From: Linyphia triangularis
Lineage: Eukaryota; Arthropoda; Arachnida; Araneae; Linyphiidae
Length of the DNA: 64,000 bases
Assembly (NCBI GenBank): GCA_963978545.1
Contig: OZ021723.1
Location: 2,976,001 to 3,040,000 of the forward strand
Direction of reading: 5' to 3'
Part shown: one piece after another, positions 46,037 to 56,781 of the stretch
Position numbering within the stretch: position 1 is the stretch's first letter
Layout of the letters: every line of letters starts with the position of its first letter
Notes under the pieces: generated by a model
What the model saw: only the letters and a program-made list of their open reading frames with translations
What the model was told of the DNA's origin: nothing
Databases searched by the model: none
Position numbers and translations under genes: made by a program

Positions 46037-49000
46037 ATGGCTGAATTAATGAAATTAAAATCGAAAAGAACTTCGATGAGGGGTCTTACAACACGATTAA
46101 TTAATAAAATTGAGACTAATTTAAGCGATCAAAATTCTGAGGAAGTCGATTTATTAGAAGAGTTTTTAGAACAGATTGTGGAAAAAACTCGCCTTTTGCA
46201 GGAGTTAGATTCAGAAATTGAAAATCTTCTTGAAGAAAAGGACATTCCTGTAGAAATAGAATCCGCTCAGGAATATCAAGAGAAATTGATATCCATAAAA
46301 TGCAAAATCAAATCTCGAATTAAGAGGCTTATCAAAAATGATAATTCAAATATTTCTCAAAATATGCGAGAAGTAGCCTCTCATAATGATTCAATTGGCC
46401 CAGGATCTGGGAGAAATACAATTAAACTTCCTAAATTAACCATTGACAGATATTTTGGTGATCCAAGTAAATGGTTAGATTTTTGGAATCAATTTGAAAG
46501 TGCAATTCATAATAATGAATCTTTAAATGAAATAGATCGATTTAATTATCTTAAATCACTGCTAGGTGGCGTAGCCTTAAATTCAGTAAGTGGATTTTCT
46601 CTGTCTAAAGAAAATTACTTGCAAGCAATCTCATTGCTACAAGAACGATTTGGTCGTTCAGATTTAGTGATTAACGCTCACATGAATAAGTTACTTAATA
46701 TTGAGCCAGTAAAATGCTCTACGAATATTGCAGCACTTAGGAAAATATACGATGAAATTGAAATTCAAATTCGTAATTTAAGTGCATTAAATGTAACCTC
46801 AGGAAGTTACGGTAACTTATTAAGTTCGGTATTGTTAAAAGTAATACCAGATGATTTGGCTTTGGGATTCACGCGAAAACAACGTGAAAAAGGAACATTT
46901 GATATCGATGAACTTTTGCTGTTTATTCGTGCAGAAGTAGAATGTCGAGAAGCTACAGTTTCTCTAAATGAAAACGCAACAGGTAAAAAGAATGCTCCAT
47001 CAAATTATTCGTATTATAAGAAGCAAAATAAATTTCGTTATAATACCCCAACGGCTGCAGTTTTTTCTGTACCATTTGTTAAGAAATGTTTGTTTTGCTC
47101 TAAAGAGCACGAATCTCATTTATGCAAAGACATCACAGTTAAGGATAAAAGAGATATCTTAAAAAAAGAAGGTCTTTGTCTTTTGTGTTTCAAAGGAAAA
47201 CACTATTCGTCAGCTTGTCGTTCAAAAATAAAACCATGTGATAACTGTAATGGTAAACTATATCATAATAAATCAATATGTTATAACTTGATAACGAAAA
47301 GAGAAATCCCAGAGCAGAGTTCCCCAAGTTCAGAAACTACTATCACAAATACGATGAATTATTTGCAAAACGATTCTGAATCAAAAGGAACAATATATTT
47401 ACAGACTTGTTCAGTAATGGTAAATTATTCAGAAATATCTAGATTGCTTATCGATAATGGTAGTCATCGAACTTTCATTACTTCCAACTTAACAAAGAAA
47501 TTGAAATTACGCCCAATTAGGAAAGAATCCCTCTTAGTTTATACTTTTGGCCAGCGAGATCCACTTGAAAGGATTTATGACGTTGTGTGCGTAGAACTGT
47601 CAAACATTAAGAACCCTAAACAAAAAATGGTCGTAGAAGCTTTAATCACGCCATATATTTCGGAAACAAATCTCAAGAGTCCATGTGGTGATATTCGTAC
47701 TTACATGAGTGAAAATGATATCCAGATGGCCGATTCGCATTCCACTTCAGATACAAAAGTTGAAATCCTATTAGGCTGCGATTATATCGTAAACACAGGA
47801 AAGTTTATAAAATTAAATTCTTCATTGGTACTTATTGAAACTATATTTGGATTTACGGTAATGGGAAGATATGGAAAATTCTCTAACACGTGTTCATCAA
47901 ATGCGGTTGTGTTTAAGTTAGGAGTTCAATTCGCTAATGAGGATACAAACAGTTATTTAAAACAGTTCTGGAAATTGGAATCTCTGGGTATTACAGATGA
48001 AAGTGAACAGATGTCGCGGAATGATATGGAATTAGTAAAAAGCTTCGAGGATAAATTGAAATTTATTGATGATAGGTATGAGACGGGATTAATATGGAGA
48101 GATAACTGCGACTTAGAAAGCAGTAATTTTGATATTGCTAAAAAGAGATTTTTTAACTTAAGCAATAAATTAATAAAAAATGACTGGTTATTAGATAATT
48201 ATAGATCAGTCTTTGGTGATCAATTAAATAAAAATATAATTGAAGAAAGTTATGATGATACTAAATCTGGATATTATATGCCGCACAGTGCAGTGATAAA
48301 ACCTGGTAGTAATAGTTCACCTGTACGTATTGTGTTTGACTGCAGCAGTAGTGCAACAAATAACAAGTCATTAAATGATTGCTTGTTAGCTGGCCCAAAT
48401 CTAAATCCGAATGTTTTGGATATAATTTTAAATTTTCGGAAAAGCCGTGTAGTGTTCGCTGGAGATTTAGAAAAAGCTTTTCTACAAATTAGAATCACCG
48501 AGAGTGAAAGAAACTACTTAAAATTCTTGTGGTTTAAAGACGATTCTAAGATAAATTATCAAAGATTTAAATTAATGAGGATGACTTCATTACCCTTTGG
48601 TGCTACGTGTTCACCGTTCATCCTAGCTGCTACTATTAAATATCATGTACGAAAATACGAAGTTCAATATCCGGACACTTGCGAAATGCTGAACACTTCT
48701 TTTTATGTTGATGATTTATATCACGGGACAAACTCGGTTGAAGAAGCGTTTAGATTATCAATGGAAGCAATTGATATTATGAAAGATGCAGGGATGAATT
48801 TACGAAAATTCCAAACTAACTCTGAACATTTACGTGTATTGTGGGATAAAAATAATGTTATTCGGGATGCCATGTTGCATGAAAATTCTCTAAAAGTTCT
48901 AGGTATAATCTGGGATCCTATTGAAGATGTCTTTAAATTAGAAATGAAATCTCTAATTGAGGGATTGAAAAATCCTCAAAATACAAAAAGGTTATTATCC

Positions 49001-49051
49001 AAACATCAGCCAAAATATTTGATCCTGTTGGTTTCATTGCTCCTTATGTGA
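46037..49051 (+). CDS. BEL/Pao Gag-protease-reverse transcriptase (frame broken at 3' end)
   Basis: The first suitable ATG is at 46037 (MAELMKLKSKRTS); the frame is open earlier but only from GTG. Residue numbers count from this Met. A coiled-coil-like N-terminus (about 30-110) is followed by the Gag domain of BEL elements (about 130-280; LPKLTIDRYFGDPSKWLDFW), cysteine-rich zinc knuckles (about 350-410; CLFCSKEHESHLC, CLLCFKGKHYSSAC), an aspartic protease (about 460-560) whose active site reads LIDNG instead of the usual D-S/T-G, and reverse transcriptase (about 740-910) with FAGDLEKAFLQI, LPFGATCSPF and FYVDDL at 48701. The frame ends prematurely at 49049-49051 because the reading frame shifts near 49001. 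Confidence 0.93.
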   Translation: MAELMKLKSKRTSMRGLTTRLINKIETNLSDQNSEEVDLLEEFLEQIVEKTRLLQELDSEIENLLEEKDIPVEIESAQEYQEKLISIKCKIKSRIKRLIKNDNSNISQNMREVASHNDSIGPGSGRNTIKLPKLTIDRYFGDPSKWLDFWNQFESAIHNNESLNEIDRFNYLKSLLGGVALNSVSGFSLSKENYLQAISLLQERFGRSDLVINAHMNKLLNIEPVKCSTNIAALRKIYDEIEIQIRNLSALNVTSGSYGNLLSSVLLKVIPDDLALGFTRKQREKGTFDIDELLLFIRAEVECREATVSLNENATGKKNAPSNYSYYKKQNKFRYNTPTAAVFSVPFVKKCLFCSKEHESHLCKDITVKDKRDILKKEGLCLLCFKGKHYSSACRSKIKPCDNCNGKLYHNKSICYNLITKREIPEQSSPSSETTITNTMNYLQNDSESKGTIYLQTCSVMVNYSEISRLLIDNGSHRTFITSNLTKKLKLRPIRKESLLVYTFGQRDPLERIYDVVCVELSNIKNPKQKMVVEALITPYISETNLKSPCGDIRTYMSENDIQMADSHSTSDTKVEILLGCDYIVNTGKFIKLNSSLVLIETIFGFTVMGRYGKFSNTCSSNAVVFKLGVQFANEDTNSYLKQFWKLESLGITDESEQMSRNDMELVKSFEDKLKFIDDRYETGLIWRDNCDLESSNFDIAKKRFFNLSNKLIKNDWLLDNYRSVFGDQLNKNIIEESYDDTKSGYYMPHSAVIKPGSNSSPVRIVFDCSSSATNNKSLNDCLLAGPNLNPNVLDIILNFRKSRVVFAGDLEKAFLQIRITESERNYLKFLWFKDDSKINYQRFKLMRMTSLPFGATCSPFILAATIKYHVRKYEVQYPDTCEMLNTSFYVDDLYHGTNSVEEAFRLSMEAIDIMKDAGMNLRKFQTNSEHLRVLWDKNNVIRDAMLHENSLKVLGIIWDPIEDVFKLEMKSLIEGLKNPQNTKRLLSKHQPKYLILLVSLLLM

Positions 49052-51273
49052 TAAGAATAAAATGTTTATATCAATCATTATGGCAAATGGGTTTGGATTG
49101 GGATGAAGAATTACCTGAATATATGAGAATAAAATGGGAACAATGGTACTCTGAACTGAAACATTTAACAAATTTATCAATTCATAGATGGTACTTTTCT
49201 GGAATATCGAACTCTAAATCAAATTATGAAATTCACATATTTTCTGATAGTTCTTTATGTGGATTTGGAGCTTGTTCGTATATAAAATATACAAATGAAG
49301 AGGGTAAAAGTAAAACTAGTTTCATTATGTCAAAGTCAAGAGTTGCTCCATTAAAAACATTGACTTTGCCGCGACTTGAATTATTAGCGGCAGTAATCGG
49401 AGCACGTTTAGCTAAGTACTTAAAAGGTATATTCAAAATTTCGGAAGATAACATATTTATGTGGACAGATTCCACTATTGTTATTTCCTGGATTAAAGGG
49501 AATCCAAAAGATTGGAAACCTTTTGTTGCAAATAGGGTCGTTGAAATTAAAGAATTAACCGATCCTCAAAATTGGCGACATTGTAAAGGAAAAGATAATC
49601 CTGCTGATTTACTGACTAGAGGTGAAAAACTTGAATCAATGATTAACAATTCCATTTGGTGGTACGGGCCACACTGGCTTGTTAAAGATTTAAACTTTAG
49701 TCGTGATATTTCTTCCCCAATTAATGAAGAAATTATTGCTGATGAGCGAAGAATGAATCCAGAAAAATCCCTACAGTTTTCATGTGTTGTGAATCCTGCC
49801 CCTAGTCCTATCTTAGAGATAGATAATTATAGTACACTTTCTAAATTATACAGAGTCACAGCATGGGTACAAAGATTCATTAATAACTCTAAAGCTGGTG
49901 CCGAAAAACAAACAGGAGTTCTAACTGTTCAAGAACTGAGAAAAGCTGAAATATATTGGGTAAAATTAATTCAAAATGCATCTTTTGAAAAGGAAATTAA
50001 AGATCTTAATTGTGGAGATGAAATAGATAAAAATTCTAAAATTTATCAACTAAATCCATTTCTTGATGAAAATGATCAGTTGCGAGTAAAAGGAAGATTG
50101 CAATTATCTAATTGTGCGGTAGATGAAAAACATCCGCTTATATTAGCTGCAAAAACTAAATTTGCTGAACTTTTAATATTAAATGCACACGAAAAAGTTC
50201 TTCATTTTGGAGTTGAGGCCACTTTAGCTGAACTTAGAAGTCGTTTCTGGATATTAAAAGGAAGACAATTCATAAAATCCGTTCTTAAAAAGTGCTTAAT
50301 TTGCAGACGATACAACTCGCAACCAGGACATCAAATTACTAGTCCATTGCCATCATACAGAATTACGGAATCTCCTCCGTTCAGTGTTACAGGATTAGAT
50401 TTCTTTGGTCCTTTGTTTACAAAAGGATCAGACTCAAAGTTTTACGGGTTAATTTGCACTTGTGCAGTGACAAGAGCCATTCATATAGAAATTGTGCCCA
50501 ATTTAACAACAGAAAGCTTTATGCTTGCTTTCAGGAGATTTATTGCGAGGCGCGGTTGGTGTAGTGTTATTATTTCAGACAATGCGAAGACGTTCAAAAG
50601 AGGTGATCTGGAATTCAAACATATGTGGAGAGTTCTTAATAACCCTCAAGTAAAAGAGTTTTATGGATCCCGTAGTATCGAATGGAAATTTAATGTAGAA
50701 AAAGCGGCTTGGTGGGGTGGAATATTTGAACGCATGATAAAATCAGTGAAAATGTGTCTTCGAAAAGTCGTAGGTAAAACATCTCTAACGCAAGAACAAC
50801 TTGAAACGATTCTTATAGAAATCGAGAGTGTTATAAATTCCAGACCGATAACTTACGTTCACGCTCATGATGAACCGAATCCCCTCACACCTGCTCATTT
50901 CTTAGTCGGAGATAGACCATCAACATTACCTGCCGTTAGACTGCCTCAACAACTAAACAGAAACGCTATTGTGAATAGATACAACTATCATCAAAAACTA
51001 CTAAACCAATTTTGGAATAGATGGAGAAGAGAATATTTATTCAACTTGCGAAGTGCGAACTGTTCTTCACCTGGGAAGCCTGTCACTAACTTCAAACCAG
51101 ATGACGTTGTCCTCATCGGTGGTGAGCATTGCCCCAGAAACATGTGGAGACTCGGCAGAGTTCAAAGTGTTTTCCCAGGGCGAGATGGAAAGGTCCGATC
51201 CTGCCTGGTGAAAACGATGTCTGGGACGATCAGACGTCCGATCCAGCTTCTATATCCTTTAGAGTTGAATTAA
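49010..51273 (+). CDS. BEL/Pao RNase H and integrase (second half of pol)
   Basis: Continues the pol protein in the -1 frame relative to the first half; homology resumes from about 49007. The frame lacks its own convincing ATG and is normally fused to the reverse transcriptase. RNase H shows IFSDSSLCGFG near 49240, LPRLELLAAVIGARLA, MWTDSTIVISWIKG and NPADLLTRG. Integrase has an HHCC zinc domain (HEKVLHFG at 50187, CLIC at 50297) and catalytic Asp, Asp and Glu at 50398, 50578 and 50728. The C-terminus (VLIGGEHCPRNMWRLGRV, then IRRPIQLLYPLE) is the usual domain closing BEL pol proteins. TAA ends it at 51271. The key residues are intact, so this half looks functional. Confidence 0.92.
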
Positions 51274-51947
51274 ATACTTAGGGCTAATTTTAAAACTTGT
51301 AGTTGAATTTTGATATTAACTATTTGTAGCTAAGCAATAACTTTGAATTTAGAGACAATTTATATAGATGGACACTATATATAATCTAAGTTACTTTAGG
51401 TGCAAATGATTAAATATTTAGTATTGCATTAATTGTGAATTAGATAGATTTCACTTTAAAAGTTTGTTTTGATTGAAATTTTAAATGCTTGATTTCATAT
51501 ACAACAGTTGTATATAAATTATGAAAGTATTAAGTATCATTAAAATAGTGTTTTGCATGATATATTTAGTATAAGTTTAGAATTTGTGGTTGTTAGTTTA
51601 AGATTAACGTATTTGTTCTGTATTTTGATAAATAATTTTGATATGTTATTTTATACATTTGAAATGTTTTAATACTTAATTGAATTTAGATTATTTAGAA
51701 ATCTGATGTGTGTAAGAGTAATTGATTCTTTATTGTATTATTATTTCAGAAATTAAAAGTAAATGTTTTATTATATAATTAATAGTTTGAACAAATTTAA
51801 TGTTTGAATATTTTACATTTACCAGTATTGGATATGGTTAAGATATTTTAGAAAATCTATTGTTTGAATATTGTATGATAAATTAAGATATACGTTATTT
51901 TCTCTCAAATTCCTTAAGTTGTATTGTTGATGAACTGATTGTTCATC
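51274..51947 (+). other. BEL/Pao 3' non-coding region
   Basis: About 670 AT-rich bases between pol and the purine tract. No envelope-like frame on either strand. Confidence 0.8.
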
Positions 51948-51958
51948 GGTGGGGAGTG
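51948..51958 (+). promoter_or_regulatory. Polypurine tract
   Basis: GGTGGGGAGTG directly precedes the 3' LTR, at the place where plus-strand synthesis is primed. Confidence 0.75.
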
Positions 51959-52228
51959 TGTCATGGATGTTTACCAGATGGCCAAACCACTTACACAGCA
52001 CTTCACTGCCTGGCATTAGTGGAAGAGGGAAAAAGAGACTCGCCATCGGATCCTTTGAGAGGAAAGACGCATGCTTTAGAGCTGTGACGTCTGAACCTAC
52101 TGGCTTGAGAAATGCTTAGGCATAGGCCTAGCATTTTGTAAAGATCGAAGGAATTGTTAATAAACGTTGTTTGTTGTTATAGCAACGTTTTTTAATTTAA
52201 GATTAAAACAAAGTCAAAATCCTTCACA
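51959..52228 (+). repeat. BEL/Pao 3' LTR
   Basis: Identical by eye to the 5' LTR over 270 bases. Followed by the second copy of GATTT and the rest of the interrupted satellite unit. Confidence 0.95.
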
Positions 52229-54178
52229 GATTTAAAACAGAGAGATTACTATAAAAATAAATTTATTGATTTTTAATAAATAAAATAAATCCAATTAAGT
52301 GAAATAATCTGTAAAAAATATATGGATTTTTTCAGTTATATTTAAGTTATTTATTGAAGTTATTTTTCAGTTATTTTTCAATAAAATGACATCATCCAAT
52401 GAGTTGAATTAAGCAGATGCCCAGTCAGCTGGTCAGCTCAAACGAAATCGAAGTTAAAGGATTTAAAACAGAGAGATTACTATAAAAATAAATTTATTGA
52501 TTTTTAATAAATAAAATAAATCCAATTAAGTGAAATATTCTGTAAAAATATATGGATTTTTTCAGTTATATTGAAGTTATTTATTGAAGTTATTTTTCAG
52601 TTATTTTTCAATAAAATGACATCATCCAATGAGTTGAATTAAGCAGATGCCCAGTCAGCTGGTCAGCCCAAACGAAATCGAAGCTAAAGGATTTAAAACA
52701 GAGAGATTACTATAAAAATAAATTTATTGATTTTTAATAAATAAAATAAATCCAATTAAGTGAAATATTCTGTAAAAATATATGGATTTTTTCAGTTATA
52801 TTGAAGTTATTTATTGAAGTTATTTTTCAGTTATTTTTCAATAAAATGACATCATCCAATGAGTTGAATTAAGCAGATGCCCAGTCAGCTGGTCAGCTCA
52901 AACGAAATCGAAGCTAAAGGATTTAAAACAGAGAGATTACTCTAAAAATAAATTTATTGATTTTTAATAAATAAAATAAAATCCAATTAAGTGAAATATT
53001 CTGTAAAAATATATGGATTTTTTCAGTTGTATTTAAGTTATTTATTGAAGTTATTTTTCAGTTATTTTTCAATAAAATGACATCATCCAATGAGTTGAAT
53101 TAAGCAGATGCCCAGTCAGCTGGTCAGCTCAAACGAAATCGAAGTTAAAGGATTTAAAACAGAGAGATTACTATAAAAATAAATTTATTGATTTTTAATA
53201 AATAAAATAAATCCAATTAAGTGAAATATTCTGTAAAAATATATGGATTTTTTCAGTTATATTGAAGTTATTTATTGAAGTTATTTTTCAGTTATTTTTC
53301 AATAAAATGACATCATCCAATGAGTTGAATTAAGCAGATGCCCAGTCAGCTGGTCAGCTCAAACGAAATCGAAGCTAAAGGATTTAAAACAGAGAGATTA
53401 CTCTAAAAATAAATTTATTGATTTTTAATAAATAAAATAAAATCCAATTAAGTGAAATATTCTGTAAAAATATATGGATTTTTTCAGTTGTATTTAAGTT
53501 ATTTATTGAAGTTATTTTTCAGTTATTTTTCAATAAAATGACATCATCCAATGAGTTGAATTAAGCAGATGCCCAGTCAGCTGGTCAGCTCAAACGAAAT
53601 CGAAGTTAAAGGATTTAAAACAGAGAGATTACTATAAAAATAAATTTATTGATTTTTAATAAATAAAATAAATCCAATTAAGTGAAATATTCTGTAAAAA
53701 TATATGGATTTTTTCAGTTATATTGAAGTTATTTTTCAGTTATTTTTCAATAAAATGACATCATCCAATGAGTTGAATTAAGCAGATGCCCAGTCAGCTG
53801 GTCAGCCCAAACGAAATCGAAGCTAAAGGATTTAAAACAGAGAGATTACTCTAAAAATAAATTTATTGATTTTTAATAAATAAAATAAATTCCAATTAAG
53901 TGAAATATTCTGTAAAAATATATGGATTTTTTCAGTTATATTTAAGTTATTTATTGAAGTTATTTTTCAGTTATTTTTCAATAAAATGACATCATCCAAT
54001 GAGTTGAATTAAGCAGATGCCCAGTCAGCTGGTCAGCTCAAACGAAATCGAAGTTAAAGGATTTAAAACAGAGAGATTACAATAAAAATAAATTTATTGA
54101 TTTTTAATAAATAAAATAAATCCAATTAAGTGAAATATTCTGTAAAAATATATGGATTTTTTCAGTTATATTGAAGTT
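52229..54178 (+). repeat. 230-bp satellite array, right block
   Basis: Continues the interrupted unit and holds eight further starts of TCATCCAATGAG (52392, 52622, 52852, 53083, 53313, 53544, 53761, 53992), spacing 230 or 231 except one shortened unit of 217 that lost TTATTGAAGTTAT-type sequence. The same two variants alternate. The array stops inside a unit at GTTATATTGAAGTTA near 54178. Confidence 0.95.
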
Positions 54179-54179
54179 A

Positions 54180-55834
54180 AAGAGTTTTTAATTCACGCTC
54201 ATCAACACGTCTCAGTTAACTTCTGCCGCCTCACTCAGTTTAATAGGCCAAGTGAACCGCATAAAGCAAATCGCCCAAGTTCTTACACATACACATGATA
54301 GAGAAGGGATTTAACTCTTTGCTCAAAGGATGAAGAATAAGAGTTTGAAGAAGAACAAGTTTTCTTCAATTTTTCAATGACCATTTGAGGCTTTTCATCT
54401 TTCTAAGTCCACCATGAAAAGAAAAAACGAGGAAAAGAATATCAAACCGAAAGTAATTTACTGACTAAATAAAGGAAAGTTTAAAGAGTTCAACGATAAA
54501 ATTGTGTGTTGTAAAGATAAAGAAATGGAAAAAAAAGGGAGCTATTAAAGAAGATATTTTCAAAGACGTAACGATGTTCGTGACTTTTTTCTTTCTTTTT
54601 TCCCTTTCAAATTGGCCATTAAAGGTATTACCGCAATTTTATTAAATAAAAAGGGCAACGAATTGTTGATCGATTTTAGTCGCGTTTCTAACTATTCTGG
54701 ACATTAATCGATTGAATTGGGTTTCAATCGATTTGACAATTTAATTGTTATCATTCGAAAAGTTAATTTCTTTGAAAATGTTTTATATTGGTGAATTTTT
54801 TTTTTCTTTCTTTTTTCTTTTTTATAGTTGTCTAGTTTTTTTACTAAACATTATTTTATGCTTAAAACAGAAACCTTAAGATTGTGGTGGAAGTCAGTTT
54901 ACTTGAAAAACATAGACGATTTAATACATTGGAGATACTTTGAAAAGCAATATTTTGGCAATAATTGTTAAATGATGACAAATTGGTAGGTTTGTCATAA
55001 TAATTTTGTCAGCAAAAATAGTTAAACGCTTTTAGTTGTCCAGCGACAAATGAAAACAAAGAAACGTTGTTTTCTATGGATCCTAATATTTTTATATTGT
55101 ATTAAATTGTGTTTTAAAATTTGAATATAATGTAAGGTGTATTTCAGAAGTGTTTAAAAATAATTCTGATTGAACCACTTGAAAGTAAATTATTAAGAAA
55201 TAAAAATTAATAATTTTTTCAAAAATGGTCAAAAAATAATATTAATTAAAACGTTGTTTTTAAGTTTATCATTTTGGACCTTATGATAATTATTTTTAAT
55301 AACTCAAATTTGGAGCGTATTTATAATTGTTGCGACGCACAACTAGTTATAAATCCTTAGAGTTGGATAAGAATTTTGTCTTTGTACACTTTCACATTGA
55401 TGTACATAGGTTTATACAGGATGATCCCTAATAACATTTTAGGAACTTTAAATTTGAAAGGGCGTCTTGTAAATAACAAATAAATAGGACAAAAAGACCA
55501 TTAAGAAAACTGTTCGCAATAATCAGGGGTGTAGTGGAACGGGAACGCGTGGGAACGGAGATCCTTTACCTTTTTATAAGGAGGAACGGCATTCCCTCCC
55601 CTAAAATTTCTTAAATTTGTAATTTTTTTTGCATTTTTTGTTCTTTACAGGACACTTAACGGAAAGTCAAGTAAGAAAATGAAAAAGTTATTTCTTTCGT
55701 AAGGACTATACTTTCGTTTTCGATCCACAACTTCAGAGTTGAGCAGGCAAGTTCAAGTATTTGCAAAACATTTGAAAGTGGCGCGGTAACCTGCACACGC
55801 CCATTCCATCAACAATCCGATACATGCATTAGAC
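54180..55834. other. Sequence between satellite and hAT, little recognised
   Basis: Contains TATACAGGATGATCCCTAAT at 55414, which recurs as TATACAGGATGATACCTAAT at 63321 and probably marks a dispersed element end, and a G-rich stretch GGAACGGGAACGCGTGGGAA at 55533. No gene seen. Confidence 0.45.
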
Positions 55835-56773
55835 CAGCGTTCGCCACTAACTTATAGAGACGGGCCGCATGACTTATGTTGGGACTTTCCGCGGGCCGCA
55901 GATGTATACCTCAATACGCCATTGAATATATTCCTTTATTACATATGTTCAATGTTAGAAGTGTAATAATTACTAAAGACTCAACTATATAAAACAATTT
56001 TGAAAAAAGAAATAATAATTTAACTTTTTTTATATTAATCTAATAATAGTTATTATATTATATTATATTAATATAATATAATAACAATTGATATTTGATT
56101 CTTGTTTCAAATAATTAAAACAATAATTTTCTTTACATCGTAAATCAAAGTCATAAAAGAAGTTAATCTTTAGTGACAATATTACAATGTGACTTGACAT
56201 AAACTCATAATCAATAGATATTTAAACCATACCTCCTAAATCTTCCATTTTAGTCGTTGTTAATTGTGAGATGATGACGGCAGCTCCACTTTTTACTATC
56301 TACTTTGCGTTTAAAACTAGTCTTCGTCGCCATTATTACACTGGAGTCATAGAGATCGCGATACTTCTTTTCACATCAAAACAAAAGAGGCCAGTATGCA
56401 TTAAAACCCCCAAATCCTGCACATCACATTCAGAAAAGCAGAAATTGAATTGTGCCATTCACGAGTCGAGGGGGTAGGGTACCATAAGTACAAAACTAAG
56501 CAATGCGAAAGAATGCGCCATTGGTAATAATTCAAACTATTGCTTTTTTTATTTTTTATGGCAATCTCCAGAAAAAAAAAAGGATTTTTCAGACTTACTG
56601 ACTCGGGCCACTTAATGGAATACGCGGTTTTTGGTAGTAAACACATACTATTGTAGACAAATTAAAATTATTTCCGCAAAATTTGATTTTTTCTCTTGTG
56701 TACTGCCAGCGGGCCGGAGAAAAAGCTGTCGCGGGCTGGATCTGGCCCACGGGCCGCCTAGTGGCTGACGCTG
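55835..56773. mobile_element. Non-autonomous hAT element, copy 2
   Basis: Starts CAGCGTTCGCCACTAACTTA and ends GCCTAGTGGCTGACGCTG, with a perfect 8-bp target duplication CATTAGAC at 55827-55834 and 56774-56781. It is similar to 9111-9995 along its length (for example ATTGATRTTTGATTCTT, TTTCAAATAATTAAAA) but lacks the palindromic MITE, so it shows the state before that insertion. No transposase. Confidence 0.93.
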
Positions 56774-56781
56774 CATTAGAC

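Larger units (their letters stand above)
45544..52228 (+). mobile_element. BEL/Pao LTR retrotransposon, nearly intact
   Basis: A 6685-bp element with two 270-bp LTRs identical by eye, TGT...ACA ends and a 5-bp target duplication GATTT on each side (45539-45543 and 52229-52233). It carries a primer site, a gag-protease-RT frame, an RNase H-integrase frame and a purine tract. Identical LTRs imply a very recent insertion. One frameshift separates the pol halves. There is no envelope gene. Confidence 0.96.

Noticed and set aside
49001..49051. Programmed -1 frameshift between pol halves
   Set aside because: No X-XXY-YYZ heptamer at the shift, and the break lies inside the pol protein where such elements normally have one frame.
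51274..51947. Envelope gene after pol
   Set aside because: No open frame of useful length on the plus strand; the sequence is AT-rich and non-coding.
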